The notes: a model not told the origin generated them from the sequence alone. A stretch of 16,619 nucleotides of DNA from an uncultured Oscillospiraceae bacterium (GCA_900549945.1 URQJ01000023.1:1-16619), one strand, 5' to 3'. Shown: positions 1-8,327, counted from the first letter of the stretch. Numbers and translations are program-made.

Positions 1-1
1 G

Positions 2-1831
2 GGCGAAGCGGCGGCGGAAATCGGCTCCGGCGGGGAATTCGAGCTTGTTGTCCCGGTAGAGCAGCCCGCGCTGTGGTACCCGAACGGCCTCGGCGCGCAG
101 TCGCTCTACGATCTTGTGCTGCGGCTCTATGAGGACGGGCAGCTTTTGGAGGAGCGGCATTTGCGCGTCGGTATCCGCAGCGTCGCGTGCGTGCAGAACG
201 ACGGCGCGCCCTCTGGGGCACGGCCCTATGTGTTCGTGGTGAACGGCAGGCGGATGTACGTCAAGGGCGTGAATATAACGCCGCTCGACCACATCTACGG
301 CGATGTGCCGCGCGAGCAGGTGTACGAGACACTGCGCAGGGCGAAAGAGATGCACTGCAATATGGTGCGCGTGTGGGGCGGCGGCCTGATCGAGACCGAG
401 GCGTTTTACGACTGCTGCGATGCGCTCGGCCTGCTGGTCTGGCAGGAATTCATCCAGTCCAGCTCGGGCATCGACAACATCCCCTCGGAGAAGCCGGAAT
501 TTCTCGGGCTTTTGAGGCGGAGCGCGGAAGCGGCCGTGCGGCAGAAGCGGAACCACGCGTGCCTCGCGGTGTGGAGCGGCGGCAACGAGCTGATGGAGGC
601 CGACCGCACGCCCTGCACTGAGCAGAACCGGAACATCGCTATGCTGGAGGAGATCGTCCGCCGGCTCGACCCCGGCCGCGTTTTCCTGCCGACCTCGGCT
701 TCGGGTCCGAGCGAGTTCATCAGCAAAACGCCCGGCCAAAGCCATGACGTGCACGGCTGGTGGCAGTATCAGGGCAACCCGGAGCAGTACCGCTTTTTCG
801 GCGGCTCGGACAGCCTGTTCCACAGCGAATTCGGGTGCGACGGCATGGCGTCTCTCGCATCGCTGAAAAGGGTCCTGCCGCCAAAGGCGCTGTGCCCGGT
901 GCCCATGCGGGAGAGCGACGTCTGGCGCTTCCACGGCGACTGGTGGTGTACGTACCGGCGGGAGCAGACGATGTTCGGCGCATGGAAGGATACGGAGCAG
1001 TACATCGCGTGCAGCCAGTGGATGCAGGCCGAGGGGCTGCGGTATATCCTCGAGGCGAACCGCCGGCGGTGCTTCCGCAACAGCGGCAGCATCATCTGGC
1101 AGCTCAACGAGCCATGGCCGAATATCTCCTGCACGAGCCTGCTCGAGTACCACGGCGCCGCAAAAATGGCGTATTTCTGGGCGAAAGCGGCGTTCCGCCC
1201 GGTACATCCCGCGTTCGATTACACAAGGCTTGACTACGCGCCGGGCGCGCTGCTTTCCGGCGGACTCGCAGTGCTGCGGGATGCGCCTGCCGCGGGCGAA
1301 AGCACCTTGATCGCGCAGATCTTTGACATGGCGGGCACGTGCCTTTTCGAGGAGGTCCGCAGCCGCACGCGCGTGCGGGAGGGCGCGGAGGAATTCGGCG
1401 CGCTTTGCTGGCAGGTGCCGGAAAGCCTGCGCGGGCTGTTTCTGCTGCGCCTCACGGCGCATGCGGCGGGGGAGGCGCATGCCAACACGTATTATTTCAG
1501 CACGGAAGCAGACCGGCCGTACCGTCCCGCGCTCGAGGCCGCGCCGGTGCTTTGCGGCACAGCGCGGTTTTCCGGCGGCACGGCCGACGTGGAAGTCGGG
1601 AACACAGGGCGCTCGGCGGCGCTGCACGTGTGCCTGTCCGATGAGACGGACAGCTTCCTGCTCGACATGGAGGAGAATTTCTTCACGCTTCTTCCCGGCG
1701 AAACGAAGCGGCTGCGCGTCGGCTTCAGGCGGAAATTCCGCTTCGGCTTCGACGAGAACACCGGCGCTTCCGCGGCGTCGCCCGTGCTGCGTGCGGCCTG
1801 CCTGAGCGGTGAAGCGATTAGGCTCTATTAA
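2..1831 (+). CDS. GH2 beta-mannosidase-like glycoside hydrolase, 5'-truncated
   Basis: The reading frame is open from base 2, so the gene runs in from outside the window; the GTG at 116 is internal. 609 residues are visible, against about 800-850 for the family, so the N-terminal sugar-binding domain is missing. The visible part starts in the Ig-like domain with the motif PALWYPNGLGAQSLY, typical of GH2 beta-mannosidases, and continues into the TIM barrel. The acid/base is the Glu of WSGGNE (codon 587-589) and the nucleophile is the Glu of HSEFG (codon 827-829). The WQLNEPWPNISCTSLLEY stretch closes the barrel, and a beta-sandwich-like C-terminus follows. Retaining hydrolysis of a terminal beta-mannoside is the likely reaction. 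Exo-beta-glucosaminidase and mannosylglycoprotein endo-beta-mannosidase are GH2 relatives that cannot be excluded. The sulfatase follows after 21 bp, probably in the same transcript. Family assignment is firm; substrate is inferred. Confidence 0.9.
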   Translation, partial: GEAAAEIGSGGEFELVVPVEQPALWYPNGLGAQSLYDLVLRLYEDGQLLEERHLRVGIRSVACVQNDGAPSGARPYVFVVNGRRMYVKGVNITPLDHIYGDVPREQVYETLRRAKEMHCNMVRVWGGGLIETEAFYDCCDALGLLVWQEFIQSSSGIDNIPSEKPEFLGLLRRSAEAAVRQKRNHACLAVWSGGNELMEADRTPCTEQNRNIAMLEEIVRRLDPGRVFLPTSASGPSEFISKTPGQSHDVHGWWQYQGNPEQYRFFGGSDSLFHSEFGCDGMASLASLKRVLPPKALCPVPMRESDVWRFHGDWWCTYRREQTMFGAWKDTEQYIACSQWMQAEGLRYILEANRRRCFRNSGSIIWQLNEPWPNISCTSLLEYHGAAKMAYFWAKAAFRPVHPAFDYTRLDYAPGALLSGGLAVLRDAPAAGESTLIAQIFDMAGTCLFEEVRSRTRVREGAEEFGALCWQVPESLRGLFLLRLTAHAAGEAHANTYYFSTEADRPYRPALEAAPVLCGTARFSGGTADVEVGNTGRSAALHVCLSDETDSFLLDMEENFFTLLPGETKRLRVGFRRKFRFGFDENTGASAASPVLRAACLSGEAIRLY

Positions 1832-1852
1832 AGAGAACGGAGGGAAACACTT

Positions 1853-3277
1853 ATGGAGGCAGAACGTATGGAGCGCCCGAATATTTTGCTGATCCTCACC
1901 GATCAGCTCCGGAAAACGGGCCTCGGATGCTACGGAAACCCGGACGTACAGACGCCGGTGCTCGACGCCTTGTGCCGGGACGGCCTGCGGTTTGACAACA
2001 GCGTTTCGTCGGCGCCGGTCTGCGCGCCGTACCGCACGACGCTGCAGAGCGGGCTTTACCCGCACCAGCACGGCGTGCGCGGAAACGGCGACCTGTTCAG
2101 CCCGTGCTTCAAGGGGTTGGCCGAATACTTCAACGAGGCGGGCTACGAGACCTGCTTTGTCGGGAAGTCTCACTTCGGGCGCGACGAAATCGAGGAAAAA
2201 GACGGCTGGGTGCGGCCGGAAAACCGGCTCGGGTGGAAGCACTGGCACGGCACCGGCGGCGACCACCACTACGACACGCCGGTCTACGACGATGCGGGAA
2301 ACCTCGACACGCGCTATTTCGGACGGTACGGCGCGTTTGTGCGCACGGAGCTTGCGGCGGATTTCGTCCGGCAGAACGCGGAGAAGCCGTGGCTGCTCCA
2401 GCTCAATTACAGTGAGCCGCACGTCGCGACGATGCCGGCGCTCTACCGGCTCCCCGCAACGCGGGAGCGCGTGCGGGCGATCAACCGAAAGCTCGGCCTC
2501 GGCCTTTCCGCGGAAGCTCTCGAAAACCCGAACAGCCTGAGCTTTTACGACAGCTTTCCGCAGCACCTGCTCACGCAGCTCTTGCCGCAGGAATACTTGG
2601 ATTTATACGACCCGGAGCGCCTGCAGCTTGAGCCGAACGTGCCGGAGCGTTACCGGAACGTCACGCGGTGGTTCCTGCGCGAATACTACGCGATGGTGAG
2701 CTGCGTCGACGGCGAGGTCGGCAAAATGCTCGGTGTGCTCCGGGAAACCGGGCAGCTTCGGCGCACGATCGTGGTCTTTACCTCGGACCACGGAGACATG
2801 CTGAGCAGCGGCTATCTGCGCTTCAAGGGCGTGCCGTATCAGAACGCCTACCGCACGCCGCTGATCGTCTCCGGGCCGGGCGTGCGGCGCGGCCATACCG
2901 ACGCGCTCGTCAGCGCCGTCGATATGCTGCCCACGCTGCTCGGGCTGGCCGGGCTGGAAAAGCCAGCGGCGCTGCCCGGCGTTTCTGCGGCCGCGGAGGT
3001 ATTCGGGCGGCCGGGCGCCCGGCAGAGCACCGTGCTGCTCGGGCTCGCCACATGGCGCGGCATCTATGACGGCCGGTATTTCTACGCAGCCGACAACAGA
3101 AGCGGCGCGGTCGTGCCCGCGCGCCTGATCGACACGGCGCAGGACCCGTATGACCTGCACAATCTGGTCGATTCCGACGCGCACAGAACGCTGCGCGAGG
3201 CGCTGCACAGCCGGCTGCTCGAGTACCTGCGCCGCACCGGCGACCACGCTTTTTTGGCGTGCGCGCCGGTGCGGTGA
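1853..3277 (+). CDS. Sulfatase (formylglycine-dependent, S1-type alkaline phosphatase fold)
   Basis: This 474-residue protein is expected to cleave sulfate esters from a carbohydrate. The start at 1853 has GGAGGG 8 bp upstream (1839-1844); Met6 (1868) is an alternative that fits the usual sulfatase beginning RPNILLIL. Visible active-site features are Asp17 in LTDQ, Cys57 in C-A-P-Y-R (the residue converted to formylglycine), Lys105/His107 in GKSHFG, His190 in SEPH, Asp312-His313 in TSDHGD, and Lys325 in RFKG. The CxPxR core is intact, but the fourth position is Tyr where Ser or Ala is usual. No signal peptide is present, so it should act in the cytoplasm on imported substrate. No maturase (anSME) gene is visible nearby, so activation would depend on one elsewhere. 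It sits 21 bp after the GH2 gene. Phosphonate or phosphoester hydrolases of the same fold are the main alternative. Confidence 0.9.
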   Translation: MEAERMERPNILLILTDQLRKTGLGCYGNPDVQTPVLDALCRDGLRFDNSVSSAPVCAPYRTTLQSGLYPHQHGVRGNGDLFSPCFKGLAEYFNEAGYETCFVGKSHFGRDEIEEKDGWVRPENRLGWKHWHGTGGDHHYDTPVYDDAGNLDTRYFGRYGAFVRTELAADFVRQNAEKPWLLQLNYSEPHVATMPALYRLPATRERVRAINRKLGLGLSAEALENPNSLSFYDSFPQHLLTQLLPQEYLDLYDPERLQLEPNVPERYRNVTRWFLREYYAMVSCVDGEVGKMLGVLRETGQLRRTIVVFTSDHGDMLSSGYLRFKGVPYQNAYRTPLIVSGPGVRRGHTDALVSAVDMLPTLLGLAGLEKPAALPGVSAAAEVFGRPGARQSTVLLGLATWRGIYDGRYFYAADNRSGAVVPARLIDTAQDPYDLHNLVDSDAHRTLREALHSRLLEYLRRTGDHAFLACAPVR

Positions 3278-3383
3278 TCCGCTCCATCGAAGCCGCGCGG
3301 TATGGGGGCGGGCAGACTGGGGCCGTGCTCTTGGCGGCGCTTTTCCGGTATAATTCTGCGGCCGTTATGCCGCGAAAATGTCC

Positions 3384-3412
3384 GTGACTTTTGGCGCGCG
3401 GTGTGGTATGCT
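3384..3412 (+). promoter_or_regulatory. Candidate sigma-A promoter for the LacI-family gene
   Basis: GTGACT (3384-3389) and TATGCT (3407-3412) are separated by 17 bp, and TG at 3404-3405 makes an extended -10. The -35 matches 4 of 6 consensus bases. A perfect TATAAT at 3349-3354 lies further upstream, but has no good -35 at 16-18 bp. Either one, or both, could drive the regulator. Confidence 0.45.
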
Positions 3413-3502
3413 GTAAGCGGCGCTACCGGCCGCCGCAAAGCGACCGGCGGGGCTGTTCGGTCCGGTGCGGCCGCGTGCCGGGCAGACGTGAAATTCATTC
3501 CC

Positions 3503-3509
3503 AAAGGAG
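3503..3509 (+). promoter_or_regulatory. Ribosome binding site deciding the LacI-family start
   Basis: AAAGGAG ends 5 bp before the ATG at 3515. It is the only good site in the open frame, and it places the start exactly where the helix-turn-helix domain begins (MATLKEIAREAGVS). Confidence 0.85.
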
Positions 3510-3514
3510 TCAGT

Positions 3515-4528
3515 ATGGCAACGCTCAAGGAAATCGCCCGCGAGGCCGGTGTCAGCGTGATGACGGTCTCCAACGTCATCAACCGCAATTACGATAAGGT
3601 TTCGGCCAAAACGGCCGAGCGCGTGGAAAAAATCGTGCGCAAGCACAACTACGTGCCGAATCTTTCGGCGCGCAGCCTCAGCGGAAAGCACTCCCATATT
3701 ATTGCGGTTTTGGTGCCGGAGGGCAGCCTGCCGGTCCGCATTCTGGAGGATCCCTACCGCCAGAAGATGATCGGCGCGATGGAATTCTATTTCCGCCAGC
3801 GCGGCTACTACGTGATGCTGCGCGCCTATAAGACCGCGGAGGAGATCATCTCCCTGTTCCACAACTGGAGTGTGGACGGCGGCGTTTTCTTTTACCCGCC
3901 CTTTTCGGACGGCGATATGGCGCGGATACTGGACACGGGCGTGCCCTGCGTTGTGATCGACCGCTATTACGAGAAGCTCAAGCCCCTTACGGTCGATCTG
4001 GACGATCTGCGCGGCGGCCGCCTGCCCGCAGAGCTGCTGCTGAAAAACGGGCACCGGCGCATTGCATTTGCCTGCCCGTTCCGCAGTCCATCGATCGTCG
4101 TCCGGCAGCGCATCCGCGGTTTTGCGCAGGTGCTGCGCGAGGCGGGCGTGCCGTTTCCGGCGCGGTACTTTTTCAATTCCAGCGGTTCCTTGGAGGATGG
4201 CGTGCGCATCGGCCGCGCGATCTGCGCCATGAGCGACAGGCCCACGGCTGTCGTCACCACGCTGGACCGCCTCGCCGTAGGGATTCTCGAGGGAATCCGG
4301 CTGAGCGGCTACAGCGTGCCCAACGATATTTCGATCGTCGGCTTCGACAACTGGGAGCTGCTCGAGTATGTGCAGCCGAAGCTGACGACGGTTTTGCAGG
4401 ATCTGGAAAAGAAGGCCGAATGCGTGGTCGAGCTTTTGATGCACCGCATCCGCGGGGAGGAGATCGAGCAGCCGCACGTCACGCTGGATGTACAGCTGCT
4501 CGAGCGCCAGTCCGTCCGAAAAATTTGA
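3515..4528 (+). CDS. LacI-family transcriptional regulator
   Basis: This is a 337-residue repressor-type regulator of normal family length. The N-terminal helix-turn-helix covers about residues 4-25 (LKEIAREAGVSVMTVSNVIN), and a hinge helix with the ARSLSGK signature follows at about 52-58. The rest is the periplasmic-binding-protein-like effector domain, including PNDISIVGFDNW near the C-terminus. The frame is open 71 codons further upstream to 3302, but that part has no ribosome site and is not LacI-like. Its position between the sulfatase and the convergent importer operon makes it the likely local regulator of this sugar locus. A palindrome with a central CG at 8300-8315, in front of the importer, is the best visible target. 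The effector sugar cannot be named. Confidence 0.95.
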   Translation: MATLKEIAREAGVSVMTVSNVINRNYDKVSAKTAERVEKIVRKHNYVPNLSARSLSGKHSHIIAVLVPEGSLPVRILEDPYRQKMIGAMEFYFRQRGYYVMLRAYKTAEEIISLFHNWSVDGGVFFYPPFSDGDMARILDTGVPCVVIDRYYEKLKPLTVDLDDLRGGRLPAELLLKNGHRRIAFACPFRSPSIVVRQRIRGFAQVLREAGVPFPARYFFNSSGSLEDGVRIGRAICAMSDRPTAVVTTLDRLAVGILEGIRLSGYSVPNDISIVGFDNWELLEYVQPKLTTVLQDLEKKAECVVELLMHRIRGEEIEQPHVTLDVQLLERQSVRKI

Positions 4529-4584
4529 GCCGCAGGGCGGTATTTCGACTGCACATGCGCGCATATAGCGTATATATAGAAAAC

Positions 4585-4613
4585 GAGCCCGGATCCAAAG
4601 CGGATCCGGGCTC
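4585..4613. terminator. Bidirectional intrinsic terminator between convergent genes
   Basis: A perfect 12-bp stem, GAGCCCGGATCC, pairs with GGATCCGGGCTC around the 5-base loop AAAGC. On the + strand it is followed by ATTCTTTCT, and on the minus strand by GTTTTCTATATATA, so it can stop transcripts of both the LacI-family gene and the binding-protein gene. Confidence 0.9.
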
Positions 4614-4635
4614 ATTCTTTCTCGGGGGCTGGGGA

Positions 4636-6267
4636 TTACTGGAGGGATTCCTGATAGGCCGCATAGGCGTCCTTCTGAATTTCGATCAGCTCCTGAAGGC
4701 CCATCGCGTCGAGCTGCTCGAGGTAGGCGTCCCATTCGCTGTCGATGCCGCCGTCCACGACCCAGTGCGCGTACTGGGATTCGCAGTAGTCGTAGATGTT
4801 TGTGGTCAGAGAGGCCAGCCGCTGTGTCTGCTCCTCGGTATAGGCACAGACCGGGAAGGTCGTGACGATGTATTCCTCATTGACCGGATCTTCGGCGAGC
4901 TTGATGCCGTCGCCCTGATCGGCGGGCAGTGTAACCTTATCGTAGAACGATTCGTTCATATACTTCGGGCCGAAATCGCGCATCGAGAAGGACCACGCGG
5001 AGGTATCGAGAGAGGAGCCGTCGTCCGGCACAAGCACTTCGTAGGTGCCGTCGTCGTTGGCCTGAATTTTGCCGTCAGAGATCGAGCCGTAGAAGGTTTG
5101 CAGGGAGGCTTCGTCTGTGTAGTAGGCGTCGGCCCACTTGAGCAGGGCGGCCGGGTCCTCGCAGGCCGTGGTAATGATCAGCTCGTTACGGCTCACGTCG
5201 AGGAATTCGGGATTGTGCTCCGCATAGCGCTTGCCGTCCGGGCCGGCGAGCGCGGGAACGGGCACGTAGTCGGAAGCGTTTACGCCGACCTGTGCGTCGG
5301 CCGTCCAGCCGAACACGATGCCGGAGAGGGAGCCGTTCGGGTCCTGCGTTTTGGCCGTGACCATCGAGGAATCCTGTGTGAAGGCCTCGGGATCCAGCAG
5401 GCCCTTCGTGTACAGGCCGTTGACCCACTTCACGGCTTCCTTGTAGTTTTCCTGAATCGGCATGAAGATCGGTTTACCGCTGTCGTCCAGCGCCATAAAG
5501 TTGGTGCCGGCCGTGCCGTTGTCGCGGCAGACCATCGTGCCGAAGGGGGCCATCAGGTGGCGCAGGTCGCCGCCGAGGCCCTGCGAGGCGGAATAGCCGT
5601 ATTCGTCTGCTTCGCCGTTGCCGTTCGGGTCCTGTGTGACAAAGGCCTCCAGCACAGTTTCGAGATCCTCATAGGTGCCGGGCATTTCGAGGCCCAGCGC
5701 GTCGAGCCATGTCTGGTTGATGTACATGATGTCGTTGACCTGCGGGCGCAGCGGCAGCTTCTTGGGCAGGCTGTAGATTTCGCCGTTTCGGTCGGTGATG
5801 ATGGCCTTCATCGAGGCGTCCGTCTCAAACACCCGGTTGAGGTTGGGCATGTTTTCCGCGATCAGGTCGGTGAGCTCCACGAGATTGCTCTTGTTCTGGT
5901 TCACATCGGTGTCGCTCAGGCAGAGCGAGCCCCAGAACGCGTCGGGCAGATCGCCGGAGGCCAGCAGCAGGGATTTCTGCTCGGCCCAGTCGCCGTTGTA
6001 GTAGACCTGCCAGTCGATGTTGACGCCGGTCTGCTCCTCGATTTCCTTCATGACGCCGCTCTCGAGGTAATCGGTCGGCCATGCGTCTGTCCAGCGGACG
6101 GTCGCGACCGTAAAGGTCGGGGCATCCGCCTCTGTGCTGCCGCTCGAACCGGTGCTGCTTTCGCCGCCGGAGGCTGTGGAGGATTCGCCGCCACCGCCGC
6201 AGGCCGCGAGGGAAACGGTCATCGCGAGCGCGAGCAGCAGGCTGAACAGCTTGGTTGTTTTTTTCAT
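4636..6267 (-). CDS. Sugar ABC transporter substrate-binding lipoprotein (LplA-like)
   Basis: This 543-residue protein is the binding component of the importer. It has a lysine-containing signal peptide and a lipobox LAAC with the lipidated Cys at residue 23, so it should be tethered outside the membrane. A Gly/Ser-rich linker runs to about residue 46. The body resembles family 1 extracellular solute-binding proteins of the large LplA type, including the EF-hand-like calcium loop DPNGNGEADE at 213-222. AGGAG lies 8 bp before the ATG (6276-6280). It is the last gene of the operon, 72 bp after the second permease, and ends at the terminator at 4585-4613. Size and type fit oligosaccharide or complex glycoside import. 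The exact ligand is unknown, and its linkage to GH2, GH31 and sulfatase genes is the only clue. Confidence 0.93.
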   Translation of the reverse strand: MKKTTKLFSLLLALAMTVSLAACGGGGESSTASGGESSTGSSGSTEADAPTFTVATVRWTDAWPTDYLESGVMKEIEEQTGVNIDWQVYYNGDWAEQKSLLLASGDLPDAFWGSLCLSDTDVNQNKSNLVELTDLIAENMPNLNRVFETDASMKAIITDRNGEIYSLPKKLPLRPQVNDIMYINQTWLDALGLEMPGTYEDLETVLEAFVTQDPNGNGEADEYGYSASQGLGGDLRHLMAPFGTMVCRDNGTAGTNFMALDDSGKPIFMPIQENYKEAVKWVNGLYTKGLLDPEAFTQDSSMVTAKTQDPNGSLSGIVFGWTADAQVGVNASDYVPVPALAGPDGKRYAEHNPEFLDVSRNELIITTACEDPAALLKWADAYYTDEASLQTFYGSISDGKIQANDDGTYEVLVPDDGSSLDTSAWSFSMRDFGPKYMNESFYDKVTLPADQGDGIKLAEDPVNEEYIVTTFPVCAYTEEQTQRLASLTTNIYDYCESQYAHWVVDGGIDSEWDAYLEQLDAMGLQELIEIQKDAYAAYQESLQ

Positions 6268-6339
6268 TGCATTGACTCCTTTCTTGTTGCGGGGGATGGT
6301 CTGAATATTTTAGCTTGATGGCTGCGGGGAGACTGGAAT

Positions 6340-7254
6340 TTATCCCTTGAGCGCGCCGATCATCACGCCTTGGTTGAAATACTTCTGCACGAAGGGGTAA
6401 AGGCACATGATGGGCGCGGAGGATACGACGATGATCGCGTACTTGATGAGGTCGGCGAGCTGCGCCGCTTCCACGGCGGCGGAGCCGGTGCTCATGGCGC
6501 TGATGGTCTGGTTGCCGATGAGGATGTTCCGCAGGATGATCTGCAGGGGCTGCAGTTCCGGCGAGCGGATGTAGATCAGGGCGTTAAAGTAGGAGTTCCA
6601 CTGGCCCACGGCGGTCCACAGGGCGATGACGGCGATTACGGCCTTCGAGAGCGGGAGCACCATCTGGAAGAAGAAACGCAGGTTGCCGCAGCCGTCGATC
6701 TGCGCCGCCTCCCACAGGCCGTCCGGCAGGCTGTTGGAAAAGAAGGTGCGCGCCACGATGATGTAGTAGGTGACAACGGCGAAGGGCAGCACCATGACGA
6801 GCCGGGTATCCAGCAGGCCGTAGCTCTGTACGGTCATATAGGTGGGAATCAGGCCGCCGGTGAAGAACATGGGGATCAGGAAAAAGACCGTGAAAAAGCG
6901 GCGGCCGACGAGATCGCGGCGGGAGAGCGCGTAAGCGGCCGGAATGTTCGCGATAAGGCTGAACACGGTGCCGAACAGCGCGTAGAGGATCGTGTTGCCG
7001 TAGCCCGTCCAGAGCTGCGGATAATCGAAGAGCTTTTGGTAGCCCTTGAAGGTGATGTCGATCGGGTAGAAGGTGATATTGCCTGCCGAAACATCCGTCG
7101 GGTTGCTGATGGAGGCGATAAGCACGAAATACATCGGGTACAGGGTGACGAGGATCATCAGCCCCGTGATGGTATAGAGGATAACGTCGAACACGACGTC
7201 GCCCTTTGTGCGGCGGATCCGCCGGCGCGCGGGCTTTATGGCGGCTTCTGTCAT
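6340..7254 (-). CDS. Carbohydrate ABC transporter permease, LplC/YtcP type (CUT1)
   Basis: This 304-residue inner-membrane permease is of the MalG-like branch. After a basic cytoplasmic N-terminus (residues 9-18), the first membrane segment spans about 23-46 (VILYTITGLMILVTLYPMYF), and further hydrophobic segments follow. The EAA loop that docks the ATPase starts at residue 182 (EAAQIDGCGNLRFFFQMVLP). The C-terminus YPFVQKYFNQGVMIGALKG is the standard ending of this subfamily. AGGAG at 7265-7269 lies 10 bp before the ATG, and the upstream permease ends only 20 bp away, so the two are co-transcribed. No ATP-binding subunit is encoded in the operon; a shared MsmX-type ATPase elsewhere in the genome is expected for this transporter class. 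Confidence 0.93.
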   Translation of the reverse strand: MTEAAIKPARRRIRRTKGDVVFDVILYTITGLMILVTLYPMYFVLIASISNPTDVSAGNITFYPIDITFKGYQKLFDYPQLWTGYGNTILYALFGTVFSLIANIPAAYALSRRDLVGRRFFTVFFLIPMFFTGGLIPTYMTVQSYGLLDTRLVMVLPFAVVTYYIIVARTFFSNSLPDGLWEAAQIDGCGNLRFFFQMVLPLSKAVIAVIALWTAVGQWNSYFNALIYIRSPELQPLQIILRNILIGNQTISAMSTGSAAVEAAQLADLIKYAIIVVSSAPIMCLYPFVQKYFNQGVMIGALKG

Positions 7255-7274
7255 CGTAGGTCAGCTCCTTTCGC

Positions 7275-8219
7275 TCAGATCAGAGAGGTTTCGCTCAGCT
7301 TGCCGGAAATCCAGTTCATGGAGAGCAGCAAAATGAAATTGATTACGTTGTTGAACAGGTTGATGGCGGAGGAAAGGCTGTACTGGTTGCTGATCAGGCC
7401 CATTTTGTAGACATAGGTGGAGATGATCTCGCTCGCCGTCATGTTGAGGGAGTTTTGCAGAAGGTAGACCTTTTCGAAGCCGACGCTCATCACGCTGCCC
7501 ATGCGCAGGATCAGCATGATCGTGACGGTGGGCATCAGCATTGGGATGTCGATGCGCAGGATCTTCTGCCATTTGCTCGCGCCGTCCACGGTGGCGGCCT
7601 CGTACAGCGTCGGGTCCACGGCGGAGAGCGCCGCTATGTAGAGGATGCTGTCCCAGCCCACATGCTGCCAAGCCTCGGTCCAGACGTAAATGCTTGAAAA
7701 AGCGCCGGGCAGGCCCATCAGGTTCGGCAGCTTCACGCCCACGAAGGAGAGGAGCTTGGCGATGACGCCGGTGCTGGGCGAGAGGAACAGGATGATCATG
7801 CCGCACATGACGACCGTGGAGATGAAATGGGGCAGGTAGGTGGAAACCTGAAAGAATTTTTTGTAGCCCCGGCTGCTGATCTGGTTGCACAGGAGCGCGA
7901 CCACGATGGGCAGCGGGAAAGTGACGAGGATGGTATAGAGACTGATGACCAGCGTGTTTTTGATGGTCGGCCAAAATTGGTAGGAGTTGAAATACTCCTG
8001 GAAATACTTCATCCCGGCCCACGGGCTTTCGAAAATCCCCTTGGCCGGCGTGAAATCCTTGAAGGCGATCACGATGCCGACCATCGGCTGGTACGTGAAC
8101 AGGAGCAAAATCACGACGGCGGGCAGGAGAAGCAGGTAAAGGCCCCAGTTGCGCGAGATGCGCCGCCACAGACTGCTGCTTTTGGATGCGGGGGCTGCTT
8201 GAAATGACATGCGTCTCAT
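7275..8219 (-). CDS. Carbohydrate ABC transporter permease, LplB type (CUT1)
   Basis: This 314-residue permease is the first gene of the importer operon and the partner of the following permease. The first membrane segment is at about 26-47 (GLYLLLLPAVVILLLFTYQP), and the EAA loop begins at residue 207 (EAATVDGASKWQKILRIDIP). The start is ambiguous. The ATG at 8219 has AAGG five bases upstream, whereas the ATG at 8210 (Met4, beginning MSFQAAPAS) has GGAAGGA at a more usual 9 bp. The promoter lies about 100 bp upstream, with a LacI-type operator just downstream of the predicted start point. A 358-codon open frame on the same strand overlaps this gene in another frame, but lacks membrane character and is a shadow. 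Confidence 0.93.
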   Translation of the reverse strand: MRRMSFQAAPASKSSSLWRRISRNWGLYLLLLPAVVILLLFTYQPMVGIVIAFKDFTPAKGIFESPWAGMKYFQEYFNSYQFWPTIKNTLVISLYTILVTFPLPIVVALLCNQISSRGYKKFFQVSTYLPHFISTVVMCGMIILFLSPSTGVIAKLLSFVGVKLPNLMGLPGAFSSIYVWTEAWQHVGWDSILYIAALSAVDPTLYEAATVDGASKWQKILRIDIPMLMPTVTIMLILRMGSVMSVGFEKVYLLQNSLNMTASEIISTYVYKMGLISNQYSLSSAINLFNNVINFILLLSMNWISGKLSETSLI

Positions 8220-8237
8220 TCCTTCCTTGAATAGAAT

Positions 8238-8260
8238 CGTGCGCCGGGGAACGTGCGCCG
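8238..8260. repeat. Short direct repeat in the importer leader
   Basis: CGTGCGCCG occurs at 8238-8246 and again at 8252-8260, within the untranslated leader of the importer operon. It is only 9 bp in GC-rich DNA, so chance is possible. Confidence 0.35.
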
Positions 8261-8299
8261 CTTGGAGGCTGTTTTGGAAGCGTGCCCGGGCTTAAAATG

Positions 8300-8315
8300 G
8301 GTTTAACGATAAACC
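8300..8315. promoter_or_regulatory. Putative LacI-family operator
   Basis: GGTTTAACGATAAACC is a 16-bp palindrome with one mismatched position per half (GGTTTAAC against GGTTTATC) and a central CG, the usual form of LacI/GalR-family operators. It lies about 6-21 bp downstream of the predicted importer start point, where a bound repressor would block transcription. The LacI-family regulator encoded at 3515-4528 is the obvious candidate binder. Confidence 0.65.
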
Positions 8316-8327
8316 TTGTTTGCCCAT

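Larger units (their letters stand above)
3278..3514. other. Intergenic region upstream of the LacI-family gene
   Basis: This 237-bp stretch separates the sulfatase stop from the regulator start. It holds two promoter candidates (listed separately), a GC-rich inverted repeat with arms CCGCCG (3430-3435) and CGGCGG (3445-3450) that could fold in the leader RNA, and a 5-bp inverted repeat GCGGC/GCCGC (3358-3362, 3369-3373). I see no clear intrinsic terminator after the sulfatase, so read-through into the regulator gene is possible. The open frame that extends upstream of the regulator here has no ribosome binding site and no LacI-family similarity, so I treat it as non-coding. Confidence 0.6.

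Noticed and set aside
3302..3514. N-terminal extension of 71 codons on the LacI-family protein
   Set aside because: There is no ribosome site, the promoter candidates lie inside it, and the DNA-binding domain begins exactly at the ATG at 3515.
4420..6318. 632-codon open frame on the + strand opposite the binding-protein gene
   Set aside because: It is longer than the real gene but is its antisense, rich in Val, Gly, Arg and His with no domain pattern and no ribosome site. Long antisense frames are expected in GC-rich coding DNA. The opposite strand has a lipobox protein with a clear family match.
8238..8260. Direct repeat CGTGCGCCG as a regulatory site
   Set aside because: It is short, GC-rich and lies in the leader, with no further support, so I list it as a repeat only and make no claim for it.
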